DNA from: Selaginella moellendorffii
Taxonomy: Eukaryota; Streptophyta; Lycopodiopsida; Selaginellales; Selaginellaceae
DNA length: 48,205 bases
Direction of reading: 5' to 3'
Assembly (NCBI RefSeq): GCF_000143415.4
Contig: NW_003314338.1
Coordinates: forward strand, 614,216-662,420
Part shown: one piece after another, positions 32,842 to 42,965 of the stretch
Layout: the number at the start of each line of letters is the position of its first letter
Position numbering within the stretch: the stretch's first letter is position 1
The notes under the pieces: model-generated
What the model was told of the DNA's origin: nothing
The model's input: the letters and a program-made list of their open reading frames with translations, nothing else
Database searches by the model: none
Program-made: the position numbers and the translations under genes

Positions 32842-33022
32842 AATGAAATGAGTGTTCCATTTGCTGAGCTGATGACATATCGTCCATGGAATTTGCCTTT
32901 GCTTCAAACTCTACTACAACTTCCCAATACTTACAAAGCAGTATATTACTTCCCACGCCCAGCCTTTATAAAAGAAAAAGAGATTCAGGAAAAAGAATAT
33001 CCAGGGTTTAAAAATTAACAAG
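32073..33022. other. AT-rich region with microsatellites; SEC23 3' flank
   Basis: Contains a CA repeat (32288-32300), an ATCA tetramer repeat (about 32303-32325) and an AT repeat (32812-32839). The last ~150 bp are the probable 3' UTR and polyadenylation region of the SEC23 gene (minus strand). No gene is seen. Confidence 0.6.
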
Positions 33023-35528
33023 CTAGGATTGAACGGCCAGGCGCTGGAGATGCTCGATAAAAACTTGCAAGCTCACGTCGTCCGTAAATATCACCTCCAC
33101 ATTACCATAGGCGTTGGAGTTGTGAGTGACTGACGGATTGAGCTTGGCGAGGAGGAACCTGGCCTGGCTGCCGTGCTGGTCGCATTCCACCAGCCTGGGA
33201 ACCGGGACCCTGTCCTCCATCACCGCTCTGGCATCGTTCACCGGAGCTTCCAGCAGCGCCTTGAAGCTCTCGTACGCCGGATCGTTGTGGTAGCCGAGCT
33301 TCCTCCACTGGGCGATGGTGGAGCCGTAGTGGACGACCACGTAGAAGTAGGAGTCGAAGAGGAGGATTCTCTCCGGAGTGATGGAGCTCACGTCCAGCAG
33401 CACCGGGACTGGAGGACCCTCGAACGAGTACGAGAAGAGCGTCGGCTGGATCATGATGAGCGATCCCACCACCCCTTCCCGGTTGAGCATGAGCCGGAAG
33501 AAGGCCGTCTCGTCGGGGCTGTTGTTAAACACGGACAGGAACTGCGAGCGCCGGAGGTGGTACATGAACTGCGGGTAAAGCGAGAAGTTGGACGAGAGCC
33601 GGAAGGATTGAGCGTCCTCCTTCGTGTAGTCGCCGAACTTGGAGGCCACCCGTATCAAGTTCTTGTCCAGCCACCGGACGATGTCGAAAGTCTCTTCGTT
33701 CTCCGTCTTGTGGGCCGCGTACTTTGCCATCACCGCCGCCGCTGCCTCCTGATCAAACGCCGCCTTTGCGTCTTGTTCTTGAGAGGCCTCGATCCATCTG
33801 CGAGAAGCCGTCGTCACTCTCAGCCTGGTCTCCCCGTTTCCGTGCTGGTACTGAGTCGCAAACTGGATGAAGAATGGATTCCCTGGTGTGATGCTGGACG
33901 AGTTCTGCGCCACCACCTCGAAGAAGACGGCGATGGAGGTCTTGCTGTTTAGAGTGCACAGCTTCCAGGCACTGGTTCCACCTATGCCAAGCTCAGTCTC
34001 GCTCACCGAAGTGGATTTCCTCTTCAAGCTCGAGCACGGGCCGATGGCGCCATTTATCTTCACCTCGCGAGTGGTCGTAACTTCAAAGGTGCCATTGAAG
34101 CACATCTTGAGCTTTCCTTCCTCGTCCTTCTCGAACAGCTTCCTCAGTGACTTCTTGAATTGCTCCGAGTCGAAAGTCTCGGCCAGGACCATCAAGCCTC
34201 CCGTGCTCTGCACCGCGGACTTTGCCTCGGCACAGCCAACCTGGTCCAGCGAGCACGCAAAGATGTCGAGGACGTGGCTGTTCTCCACCAAAGCCTGGCC
34301 GATCTGGTTGTAAAACTTGCACGACTTCTTGTAGTGAACAGCATTGTCGTTGACAAGATCCTGGTGCGTCCGGATGCTCTTGCTCCGGTCGGTCTCCACC
34401 ACTATCCCCGGCCCGATCGTCACGGGACCCGAGACGAAGAGCATGATCCGGGAGCCGACGTTGGCAGCGCATCCTTCCATGAGCCCCGCGGCCACGGCCA
34501 AAGCAGCGCCTGTAGCTCGTCGAGGTCGGTGGCCGGCCTGGACGTTGAAAGCATTCGGTTGGAGCTCGTCGATAGCACTGTTGATCTCGAAGTCACACTC
34601 GGACGCCGGCAGCAAGAAACGATTTGGAGAGCCTTGTCTTGCCATGCGACCACCTTTGGAAGAGAATCCTAGCAGCTCTTGTATCTGCGATGAAAGAAAA
34701 ACCAGTTAGAACAAAAGGAAGAGAATGAGAGAACTTTACCCGCTGGCTCGTCAGCTCTCTATCGCCGGGAAAAACTAGAGCTTTCGAGTAGCCCGAGTGG
34801 CTAAGAACATGAACATTCACCATCGTCCCAAAGCTGATCAATCCAACTCGAGAGCTCTCGGGGATCATCGCTAGCAGATGCTGGAGCTCCAACTTTAGAG
34901 CCTGCAAATCCTCCAACTCCACGCAAGTGTCCACCACGAAGAGGAAGCACGGGGCATTGGAAGGAACAGGCGGGCCGCTCAAACTCAAGTCCTGGAACGA
35001 TGCCGGCAAAGTTTTATGAGCTCCTGGAAAAGATCCCTGCGGCTGAGCTCCATATCCATACCCCGCGTGTCCAGCGGCTGGGTTGTGTCCCGGAGGATAA
35101 ATCTGAGCTCCCGGTGGTGCCTGGATCGCCGGAGCCTGCGACGAGAATCCACTCCCAACGCTTGGAAAGCCACCGAATCCCTTCTGTGGGATCACATACT
35201 CGACCGTGCTGTAAGTCGGGTAGAGCTCCGCCGGGAGATTGCTCTCGCTCACACCGGCATAGTTTCCAGGGAAATAGTTTCGCTGGAGGCAAAACGGGCA
35301 TCCCCAGATCCTAGCAGTGTAATCCACGTTGCAGTAGGGATTGAGCACTGCCTGGCACTTACATCGCACTGGCTGGTAGGGAAGAACTGGAAGATCCGGC
35401 AGTGGCATCAAGACGTTGGCCATGATCCCAAATGGCACCACCATGCGAGCGGCATCGATCCGGGACGTCGGCCACGCGTTCCACACCCAGCGGAGGCCCT
35501 CTGTCGCCTCGATCTCGTTGAAATCCAT
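33023..35528 (-). CDS. SEC23: SEC23, COPII inner coat GTPase-activating subunit, 2 exons
   Basis: Exons 35528-34740 and 34684-33023, with a 55-bp GT-AG intron in phase 0; 816 aa. SEC23 pairs with SEC24 on ER exit sites and activates the SAR1 GTPase. Domains in order: zinc finger (C56, C58, C77, C80), trunk with FLFVVDTC and GLISFGTMV, beta-sandwich, helical and gelsolin-like parts ending [16 protein letters not shown]. The [14 protein letters not shown] block near residue 768 holds the arginine (R772) equivalent to the SAR1-activating arginine finger (Arg722 in yeast Sec23). A Gly/Pro/Gln-rich insert at ~110-190, between zinc finger and trunk, makes it longer than the usual ~760-780 aa. The first zinc knuckle has C-x-C instead of the wider spacing usual in the family. 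The gene is head-to-head with clathrin light chain. Confidence 0.97.
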
Positions 35529-35876
35529 CCCCGATCGCTGATTCCTGCCTGTGAGCTGCTGGATCGGGACGAATTGCGGCGCGCGGGATCACAGCATTCG
35601 CCGCGCGTTACCTAGTGGAATGCTCCGTCCTCTCAAGAACCCTAGACTGCCCAAAATCAACGGCCACGATTGGAAGATCTACCTAGTTTTCATTTTAAGA
35701 AAAAAAACGGGTGAGGGTTTTTTCTAGGGTTCTTAGATCCGATCCAGAGGGCGCCAGTGGACGCTAGCGCGATCCAGCTCCAATCCCGCAAGGCGCAAGG
35801 TATGCAAGCTTGGATCTTCCCTAGAAATGCGTAGTTTTGCCAGGGCGAGGATTCTTTCTCACTCTTTGGTCTCTAG
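35529..35876. promoter_or_regulatory. Shared divergent promoter of SEC23 and clathrin light chain
   Basis: 348 bp between the two start codons. It contains a perfect 12-bp inverted repeat, AAGAACCCTAGA (35635-35646) and TCTAGGGTTCTT (35723-35734), telo-box-like and sharing the GAACCCTA core with the other divergent promoter in this window. A possible 5' UTR intron for the clathrin gene runs from gtatgc at 35800 to ctctag at 35876, just before its ATG; this would remove an upstream out-of-frame ATG at 35827. Confidence 0.7.
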
Positions 35877-36999
35877 ATGGAGGATTTTGAGAACTACCAG
35901 GGACACGAATCACACTCTGATCCATCCAAGCCCTTCGACGATGGCTACTCGGGCTACGATCCGCGCATTAACTCGGCCAGATTCGACGACTCCTTCCGGA
36001 TGCCCTCTTACTCGGACGAGCATTTCCCTCCTGTGGAGGAATCCAAGGACGATGTCTACGACAACCTGGGCGATGCGTCGCCTGGATACGAGCCCCCGAG
36101 CTTTGAGAATGGGGTCCATGGAGTGAGCATGGACTCTCCCTCCAATGCGTTTGGTGATTCCTTTTCCGAGCACCAGGATTTCGGTTCCAGGGGGAATTTC
36201 TCTCCGGCCGCCAGCGATTTGAACGGGCAGAGCTTCCCAGCTGCCGAGGAGGGCTACGAGTTTATGGAGGCTCCGGTGTTTGGGTCTGGAAACAATGGCT
36301 CTGTTCTTCCTCCACCCGAGGAGATGGAACCGGAAGAAGGATTTTTGCTCCGAGAGTGGAAGAGGTAAGTGCTGGTCTCTTCGATCGAGTTTGGCTTTGT
36401 TCTTACGTGTTTTTTTTTTCGTATCTTGGCAGGCAGAACGCTGAGAAGCTGGCCGAGAAGGAACGCCTGGAGAAAGAGCGACTGACTATGATCATGGACG
36501 ACGCCGACGCTTACAAGGACGAGTTCCTGGCCAAGAGGCACTCCCACTGCGAAGCCCAGAAGAACAACAACCGCGACAAAGAGAAGGTAAGCAAGAAAAA
36601 AGAAAAATCACTCTTTGCTCTTGCTAAAGCGTGGGATCGCCACAGGTTTTCCTGGCCGGCCAGGAGCACTTCCACAAGACCGCCGACAAGCACTACTGGA
36701 AGGCAGTGTCGGAGCTCATCCCCGCGGAGATCCCGACAATCGAGACCAAGCGCAACAAAGACCGGAACAAAGTCACGGTGATCTTCAACCAGGGGCCCAA
36801 GCCAGGCAAGGCCACGGATCTGTCGAGGATGCGCCAGATCCTCCTCAAGCTCAAGCACAATCCTCCGGCTCACATGAAGACCGCCCCGCCGCCGCCACCG
36901 CCCAAGGCCGCCGAGGGAGGAGACAAAGCCAAGGAAGCCGAGAACAAAGCTCCGCCAGCGGCATCGCCACCTCCTCCCGTGGTGGAGGCCGCCGCTTGA
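35877..36999 (+). CDS. CLC: Clathrin light chain, 3 exons
   Basis: Exons 35877-36364, 36433-36586 and 36646-36999, with GT-AG introns of 68 and 59 bp; 331 aa. It binds and regulates the clathrin heavy chain in coated vesicles at the plasma membrane and trans-Golgi. The N-terminal ~150 residues are acidic and disordered (many Asp, Ser, Pro). The heavy-chain-binding coiled coil starts at [20 protein letters not shown] and continues to [18 protein letters not shown], the best conserved part of plant light chains. The plant-specific tail follows: [20 protein letters not shown], then a Pro/Ala-rich end (PPPPPP). The start is supported by the acidic N-terminus directly after it and by the acceptor-like ctctag just upstream. 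Similar in length to plant homologues. It is divergent from SEC23. Confidence 0.96.
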
Positions 37000-37444
37000 T
37001 CGCCATCGCTTCTCTTTTCTTGGAACTAGCAGTGTTCTTACAAGCTCTTAGCTTGTGTAAAGATGATCTCTCATTGGTTTATATCTAAACGATAGCTTGC
37101 TACAAATCAAACCAAAGTTTCTTCATGTTCTTACTGATCAACTTCTCTGGATTCTTTGTTCTCATTGATAAGTCAAGCCAGTCAACGTTCGTCTTGGATT
37201 TTAGGGCCTACGTGGCAGATTCAGCTGAAACCGGTAGTTACTGGATGAAAGTTTTCGGCTGACTATCCTTACCTGGAGCGCGCATCAAACCAACTGTCTA
37301 GAGACCCTCTTTCTCTTCTCTCTAGTTCTTCTTTCACCCTCGATTCCTCTCTTTTTCCTCAAATTTCCACTTGGTGGTCAATCGAAAAGAAGCAAGAGAT
37401 TACCGGGATGGGAACGCGAGGCTCCTGGAAACCGTGAGTATAGC
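37000..37444 (+). promoter_or_regulatory. Clathrin light chain 3' flank and promoter/5' UTR of the next gene, with a uORF
   Basis: The first part is the likely 3' UTR of the light chain gene. The second part is a pyrimidine-rich leader (ttctcttctctctagttctt, from about 37312). An upstream ORF of nine codons (37408-37437, MGTRGSWKP) stops 7 bp before the main ATG at 37445, so it could dampen translation. A gtgagt directly in the uORF end could instead be a splice donor, but no matching downstream exon was seen. Confidence 0.5.
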
Positions 37445-38773
37445 ATGCCTGCGCCCGCATTCCGCCCCGACCGGATAGGAGAAGGCTACAAACCGGCCTC
37501 GTACTACAAGCGCTCAAACATCCTGCGAAGGTTTTGCCACCAGAAGAAGCGTAAGGAAGTCGACCCACACTACCAGCAGTACTACCAGGGCCGCCTCCTC
37601 ACCGACGTCACCGAGGTCCTCAAGCCCAGCTTACCGGGTAGCCCCTTCAAAGACCCGGTCTTCTTCCCGCACCACTGCACCGACGTTACTCAGATCTACG
37701 AGAACGCCGGCAAGCTTACCAAGCGCCCCGCCACCGCGCCCGACGTTAGCCACGGCGTGAAGAACTCGGACGTCACCGAGACCAACCGGATCATACCTCC
37801 GGGCCACCTTGGCAAAGACCCACACAAGATCCGGCTGCCATACTTTGGGATACGTACGTCGTCCGTCACGGACCCGTCGAGATACATAGACACGTCAGGT
37901 TTGCCGCTGCTAAGCTGGTGGGAGAACCGCCCAAACTCGAGGATGCCTGCGAGGCCACAGACGGCCCCGGCGGTGGTGTATCCCCAGCATATGAATCCAG
38001 TGGTGTTGCAGAAGCACATACTGGAGAGGAGACCGTATCGGCGGAGCGAGTTCGTGGCGGAGAAGCGGCGGCTCTACAGTGCATCGAAGCCACCATCCTT
38101 GGCTGCCTCCATGCCGAGATCGGATCATCAGGCTGGGAAGAACAGCAATGGCGAGTTACTGACGTCTCGGTCGCAGCTCAACTCGGCGAGGAGTAACGTG
38201 TCGAGCATGACGGAGAAGACGTCGTCGGCGAGGTCGGACAAGCCCCCGGCGTCGGCAAGATCGTCCGCGAAGTCCCAAGCGTCGTCGGTGGCGCAGCACT
38301 CGACCAAGTCCCAGATGTCTGGAACTGGAACTAACAAGTCGGACAAGACCAAGGTTTCCGGGAGCTGTGGATTGAAAGATCTCGAGGTGGGCAGCTCCAA
38401 GAGATCCGAGGGAGCTCGATCCAACCCGCCAGTAGCACCAGCAGCGACAGCAAATTCGGAGAAAACTCCGCCTTCCAAGCCGCCATCGTCGAGAGCGACC
38501 AAGTCTTCCTCGTCTGGAAAGCCGCCAAAGCCACCGCCGCCATCGTCGTCATCTTTGGTGAATCCTCGCAACTCGCTGCCGGGATTTCCATCGCTCACGG
38601 CGGAGGCGCTCGAGAAGCTGGGGCCCGAAAAGATGGACAGGGTCACCAAGTGGGCGGGAGAGCTCCAGACTTGGGCGATACCGGACCATCGATCAAGGCC
38701 TCCAAAGCCAGTTTATTATGAAAGGGATCACGGGAGGAAGAGGACCGACGTGACCGATAACTATGTCTGGTAG
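37445..38773 (+). CDS. Basic Ser/Pro-rich protein with repeated DVT motifs, possibly ciliary; single exon
   Basis: Uninterrupted 442-aa frame with strong GC-rich codon use. I do not recognise a named family. The N-terminal half (to ~210) is well structured-looking, with aromatic and charged residues and a recurring motif: TDVTE (53-57), TDVTQ (79-83), SDVTE (108-112), SSVTD (139-143), and TDVTD at the C-terminus (434-438). It also has two RPxTAP motifs (94-99 and 170-175), a pattern often met in flagellar and microtubule-associated proteins. Residues ~215-390 are low-complexity (Ser, Lys, Ala, Pro). The last ~60 residues (AEALEKLGPEKMDRVTKWAG and beyond) look conserved again. A role in the motile sperm cilium is inferred only. 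Other options are a generic disordered cytoskeletal protein. Start: first ATG of the long frame, 7 bp after a short uORF. Confidence 0.75.
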   Translation: MPAPAFRPDRIGEGYKPASYYKRSNILRRFCHQKKRKEVDPHYQQYYQGRLLTDVTEVLKPSLPGSPFKDPVFFPHHCTDVTQIYENAGKLTKRPATAPDVSHGVKNSDVTETNRIIPPGHLGKDPHKIRLPYFGIRTSSVTDPSRYIDTSGLPLLSWWENRPNSRMPARPQTAPAVVYPQHMNPVVLQKHILERRPYRRSEFVAEKRRLYSASKPPSLAASMPRSDHQAGKNSNGELLTSRSQLNSARSNVSSMTEKTSSARSDKPPASARSSAKSQASSVAQHSTKSQMSGTGTNKSDKTKVSGSCGLKDLEVGSSKRSEGARSNPPVAPAATANSEKTPPSKPPSSRATKSSSSGKPPKPPPPSSSSLVNPRNSLPGFPSLTAEALEKLGPEKMDRVTKWAGELQTWAIPDHRSRPPKPVYYERDHGRKRTDVTDNYVW

Positions 38774-40253
38774 AGGAATTAGATATGATTTTATTTCTTA
38801 CTTCAGTCAATAATGAAATTATCATTTCAATCAATAGTTTAATAAAATCATTCTCAAACAATGTGAAGCCAAACAAACTAATACGTAAACTTTATAAGTG
38901 TTGGATTGCTTGCAAGCATTTTCAACTAAGAAATGTATTAAAAACTTTTGAAGATGACAAAACTTATTGTTATAAATTTCTTTAAAAACAATCATGGACA
39001 ACTTTCATTTTCTTTTATGAATTTGAGAACTATAACAAAAAAAATAAAATTCCAACAAAGGTGATATTTTTTATTCTTACCAGTATATCATTCTTTAATT
39101 AGTTTTTAATTTTTAGAAAACCAAGTGCAAGGATTATTCTAAGACATTTGATATTATTATCATTAAAAAATGAAGTGCTGATTATTTTAAAAAGATAAGT
39201 CAATTCAAAATAGTGAGGTAAACCTTAATGACGTACTCATAATTATTTCAAAACATGGGCTAGATTTTAGAAAATTTAAGAATTTCATATAATTTTATAA
39301 TAATATGGTTTCAATGATGGTAAGAAGAAAAATATAGATATAGATGATGAGATATTTAGACTATATTGAGAAAAATAAATTATTAAGAAATTGTAAAAAT
39401 ATATAATTATGTGTTATAAAAATAATTTACTATATTATATAGAATGCTTTAGTTTTTTTATATTTCTAATATGATAATGATGTATTTATTAATTTAAATA
39501 TAAATGTTTTTTGTAGTTTTTCAAAAGATCTTATTTATACATATAAGTCGTTTTTATTTGTATTAATAAATATTTATATACTATCCTCCACCTTGTTCCT
39601 ACCCCAAATGTATAAAAAACCAAAAAGAATAACTTGAAAGATAATTGATAAATTTAAATATAGACGGAAAATGGCCCATGAACAAGAATGCACCCCTTTT
39701 TTTAATTTCAAGTCCAATTTCAAGTCCAAATTCATGAAGTTATACAAACACTATATAACACTATATGATGTGCTAATAGTTAAAACTATTTGTTCTTGAA
39801 GAAATTTTTTTATAAAGAGCTCTTTGGAAATTTTCTACTAATTAAAAATTTAATATCTAATAATAAGATCCTTTGTAACACCATCCAATAAACAAGTCCA
39901 TCACTATTAAATCATCATCAAAGTAAGAAAAGTATTAGTAATTTTTGGCTAAATCTATAAACATTCAGTAATTGCAATGCAACCAACAACCATTCTTTAA
40001 CTCACTTTTATAAACTAAAACTTAGTCATATACTTATCTAACAATAAAGTAACACTCTAGGTACAACATATAAAATATAAATAAAATTATTTAAATTCAA
40101 TTGAACTATCATTGCTCACTAATATATCTAACCAATAGCTTTGAGTATGACTAAAAAACTTATGAAGTAGTGGTCATAACTTGTATAAAGTTTAACTCAT
40201 TTTTAAAGTGTAACTTATCAGCAAATAGAACACTACAAAAAAAAGTTATAATA
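38774..40253. other. AT-rich repeat desert; includes a piece related to the R3 3' flank
   Basis: After the likely 3' UTR (aataatgaaa near 38810) the DNA is extremely AT-rich with no genes. About 39605-39705 (ccaaaaagaataacttgaaa, then ggcccatgaacaagaatgc) matches 46565-46655 downstream of R3 copy 2, so this is probably another R3-family relic. Confidence 0.5.
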
Positions 40254-40490
40254 GTCACTTGTAAATGACTAAATTTTCCATTTTACTTTAGTCACTTAAT
40301 TATACCTATAACTACTTAAAAAAATCTCACTCACATTCCCAACTTGGGGACATGTTAACCCCATGAATGGCATTTATGCCACTTAGTCTTTGCACTTGAT
40401 TCAAGTGTTTCACATGTTCAATCCCACAATAAACACCCAAAGGTACAATTGATATCTTAGCCCGTTATGTTAAAGTTATGTCCAAGGATG
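40254..40490 (-). mobile_element. Family H LTR copy H3 (terminal fragment)
   Basis: Reverse-orientation match to the last ~240 bp of the family H LTR: tgactaaattttccatttta, ccccatgaatggcatttatgcc, caatcccacaataaacaccc and gatatcttagcccgttatg. It ends abruptly near 40490, without the array. Confidence 0.75.
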
Positions 40491-41689
40491 GTCCAAATTT
40501 GAGTTGAGCTCTATTCAACTCAAATCAATGCTAATTAACATAGTTAACCATAATTTTTATAAGAAAATGTTATATTAGAAAAATGTTATTCCTTGGTGAA
40601 CTTAAAATTCATGAATTTAATTGTCAATGGTTCAGAAAAATTTCTATTTTTTGAATCTTTCTAATGCAACTTATACAATAAATACTGATTAAGTAGTTTC
40701 TAGAATTAAAAGTTCATTTGAACCCATCGAAATTTTTGGGTCCCAAATAAATATGGGAATATTGAAGTTTGCATGAATCTAAAATTTCTATTATATATTT
40801 CAACATTTTGACATTTGAACATTTTATCAGAAATGAATAATTTGAAACATTAATTCACTCATTCATCTTTAGGGTTTTACAGAGATGGAAGCAAGGAATA
40901 CAAAAAATTGTGAATAGTTTTAGCATACAAAAATGTGAGAATGTTAATTTTGTTTCACTAGCACAATCTTCATATTACACTTTTTATTTTTATTATCCAT
41001 CTGAGAATGTGAAAACTACTGTCACTATTGATAAAAATGTTGTAGTTACTTCCAAAATGACAATTCTGAAAAAAAAATGGACAGTATAGCGGAAAGCACT
41101 AATAAATCCACTCCATAAAGTTTTCTATAGTTTTGTAAACCACTAAAATATTATAAAGAAAAGTAAGTTTTTTATATATATCCTATTTCTCTTGATATGT
41201 TATAATGCTGGCAGCTGCCTTAATGCTAATCTAGCTTTCATCACAGCCATTCATTGTGGATGCAATAAATCTCATATGTCCATTTCTTTTTGCAATTATT
41301 TACTAACAATCTACAATTTTTACTCTATCCTAGATTTGATCAAGTACAAAGTCCTTTTGAGTTATAACTTAATAATAAAGGTGTGCTCTAATATGACTAT
41401 GCCATAATATGGAAATAATGTCACAATCACATGTGTTGAATTGATTGTAGTATGAAATTATGAATGAAAATTATGTGTTTTATTGCACATCATATAATCT
41501 TGTTATGAAATATAAGATTCTTAAAATCGTAAGATGTTATTTTGAAAGAAATATGATAGATAATATACTATAGGTGATAGATGGTAGTACACAAATGGAA
41601 TATATTTAAATAAGTTTAGAAGAATGTGATGATTTCTAGCTTTAATGAAGTATTGAAAATATATATAATATTTAATTTTTTTCTCAATA
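40491..41689. other. AT-rich repeat desert
   Basis: No gene or clear repeat. A 71-codon frame (41192-41407) has no recognisable content. Confidence 0.4.
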
Positions 41690-42115
41690 GTTGATCAATG
41701 ATAGATCCTAGAATAAAATCATTCCTATCTTTCACATTAGACACATGCTTGAGGTGATATTTCTTTCCATTCTGCCGAAAGTTACTCTATATAATAACTT
41801 TGAGCATGTTTTTGAATTCAATGTATACAAACTTTTAATATTGTACAACATAGTCCTTTCTACTTCACATAGAACTTATTATAACAATGTTATTTGATGG
41901 TAAATCCTAGAATAAAATCACCCTTACTTTTCATATAATGGTATATTAGTAATGGCACTTATTTGAGATGATATTTCTTTTCATTCTAATTCTAAATACT
42001 CTGCTAACTTTGAGCATGTTTTTGAATCCAATATAAGGATTGGAAGACAATATAGAATTTTATTATTATATAACAACAGTCTTTTTACTTTCCCTTATAC
42101 TTCTAACAGATCTTA
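41690..42115. repeat. Two diverged tandem copies of a ~200-bp unit
   Basis: 41690-41890 and 41891-42115 share the ordered blocks gatcctagaataaaatc / aatcctagaataaaatcacc, gaggtgatatttctttccattct / gagatgatatttcttttcattct, actttgagcatgtttttgaat and the acttattataacaatg / tcttattatagaag end. Divergence is considerable, so the duplication is old. Confidence 0.75.
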
Positions 42116-42374
42116 TTATAGAAGTTTAGACTTCCAAAATTTAAAGATAATAAAAAGTTTTCTTTTGCATTACCAAAATCACCCACCATTTTCTTTTTCC
42201 CAAAGTCTTGTTTTAGAAAGTTTTCTTTACTAATATTTTGATCTTTCTCTCAATTTTATTTCATTGGAGGTTATGATTCACAACACTAGTGTAGTTGAAT
42301 GATTAGAGTTTCTTCTTTCAAGTGTGGGTGAAGGTGGATAGCATTGGGATTTACAGCATATTGGCATTTCCTAA
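42116..42374. other. AT-rich spacer, nothing recognised
   Basis: Short AT-rich stretch without a recognisable feature. Confidence 0.4.
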
Positions 42375-42965
42375 CTAAACTGGTTCTATTATAATTTTCC
42401 CCCTACTATCCTTTTGGAACTCACCAAAACCCTTAGAGTCTGGGAGACGATCGCTTTGGGCTTTCAACCTTGGACTTAAACTTGGACTCGAACTTGAACT
42501 CAGACTCGACTCAGTCTTAGACTCAAACTCAGTCTTGGTCTTGGTCTTGGTCTTGGTCTCGATCTCAATCTCAGTCTCAGTCTTAGTCTCCATTTAGGAT
42601 TCGACCTTGGGCTCCATCTTGGACTCCATCTTGAACTCTTTCTTGGAATCCATCTTGGACTCTTTCTTGGACACTATTTCGGACTCCATCTCAGATTTCT
42701 TCTTGGACTTGGTTTTGACATTTTTATATGTCACAACACTTGCCATATACCAATCTTTCTTATGTCCCTTTCTAGATACTCATTCATCAATCCCTTCGTG
42801 CTCCTTCCTCAAGCACTTCATTTGGGGTTCCATTCCCACTCTTAACTTTCCAAGTTAAAGCTTTTGGTCTAAACATGTTACATTTATTAGACTTCGCTTT
42901 GACCACTACCATATGGCACCCTTTTAGCTCCATTTTGAAGCTTAGGCATTTATGTTTCACATCAA
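42375..42965 (-). mobile_element. Family H LTR copy H4 (5' part, with decayed array)
   Basis: Reverse-orientation copy. 42400-42465 aligns with the reverse complement of 16145-16230. 42465-42700 is the decayed hexamer array (cttggtctt, cttggactc units). 42705-42965 aligns with the reverse complement of 15489-15725, including the end tttcaca that corresponds to the TGTGAGAC start of the LTR. It directly abuts a family A interior fragment. Confidence 0.85.

Noticed and set aside
33173-33952. 259-codon plus-strand frame
   Set aside because: Antisense shadow of the SEC23 second exon, which is certain from its domain content.
35360-35375. Mini-intron in the SEC23 zinc finger (gtaagtgccaggcag)
   Set aside because: At about 15 bp it is far too short for splicing, and removing it would destroy a conserved part (KCQAVLN).
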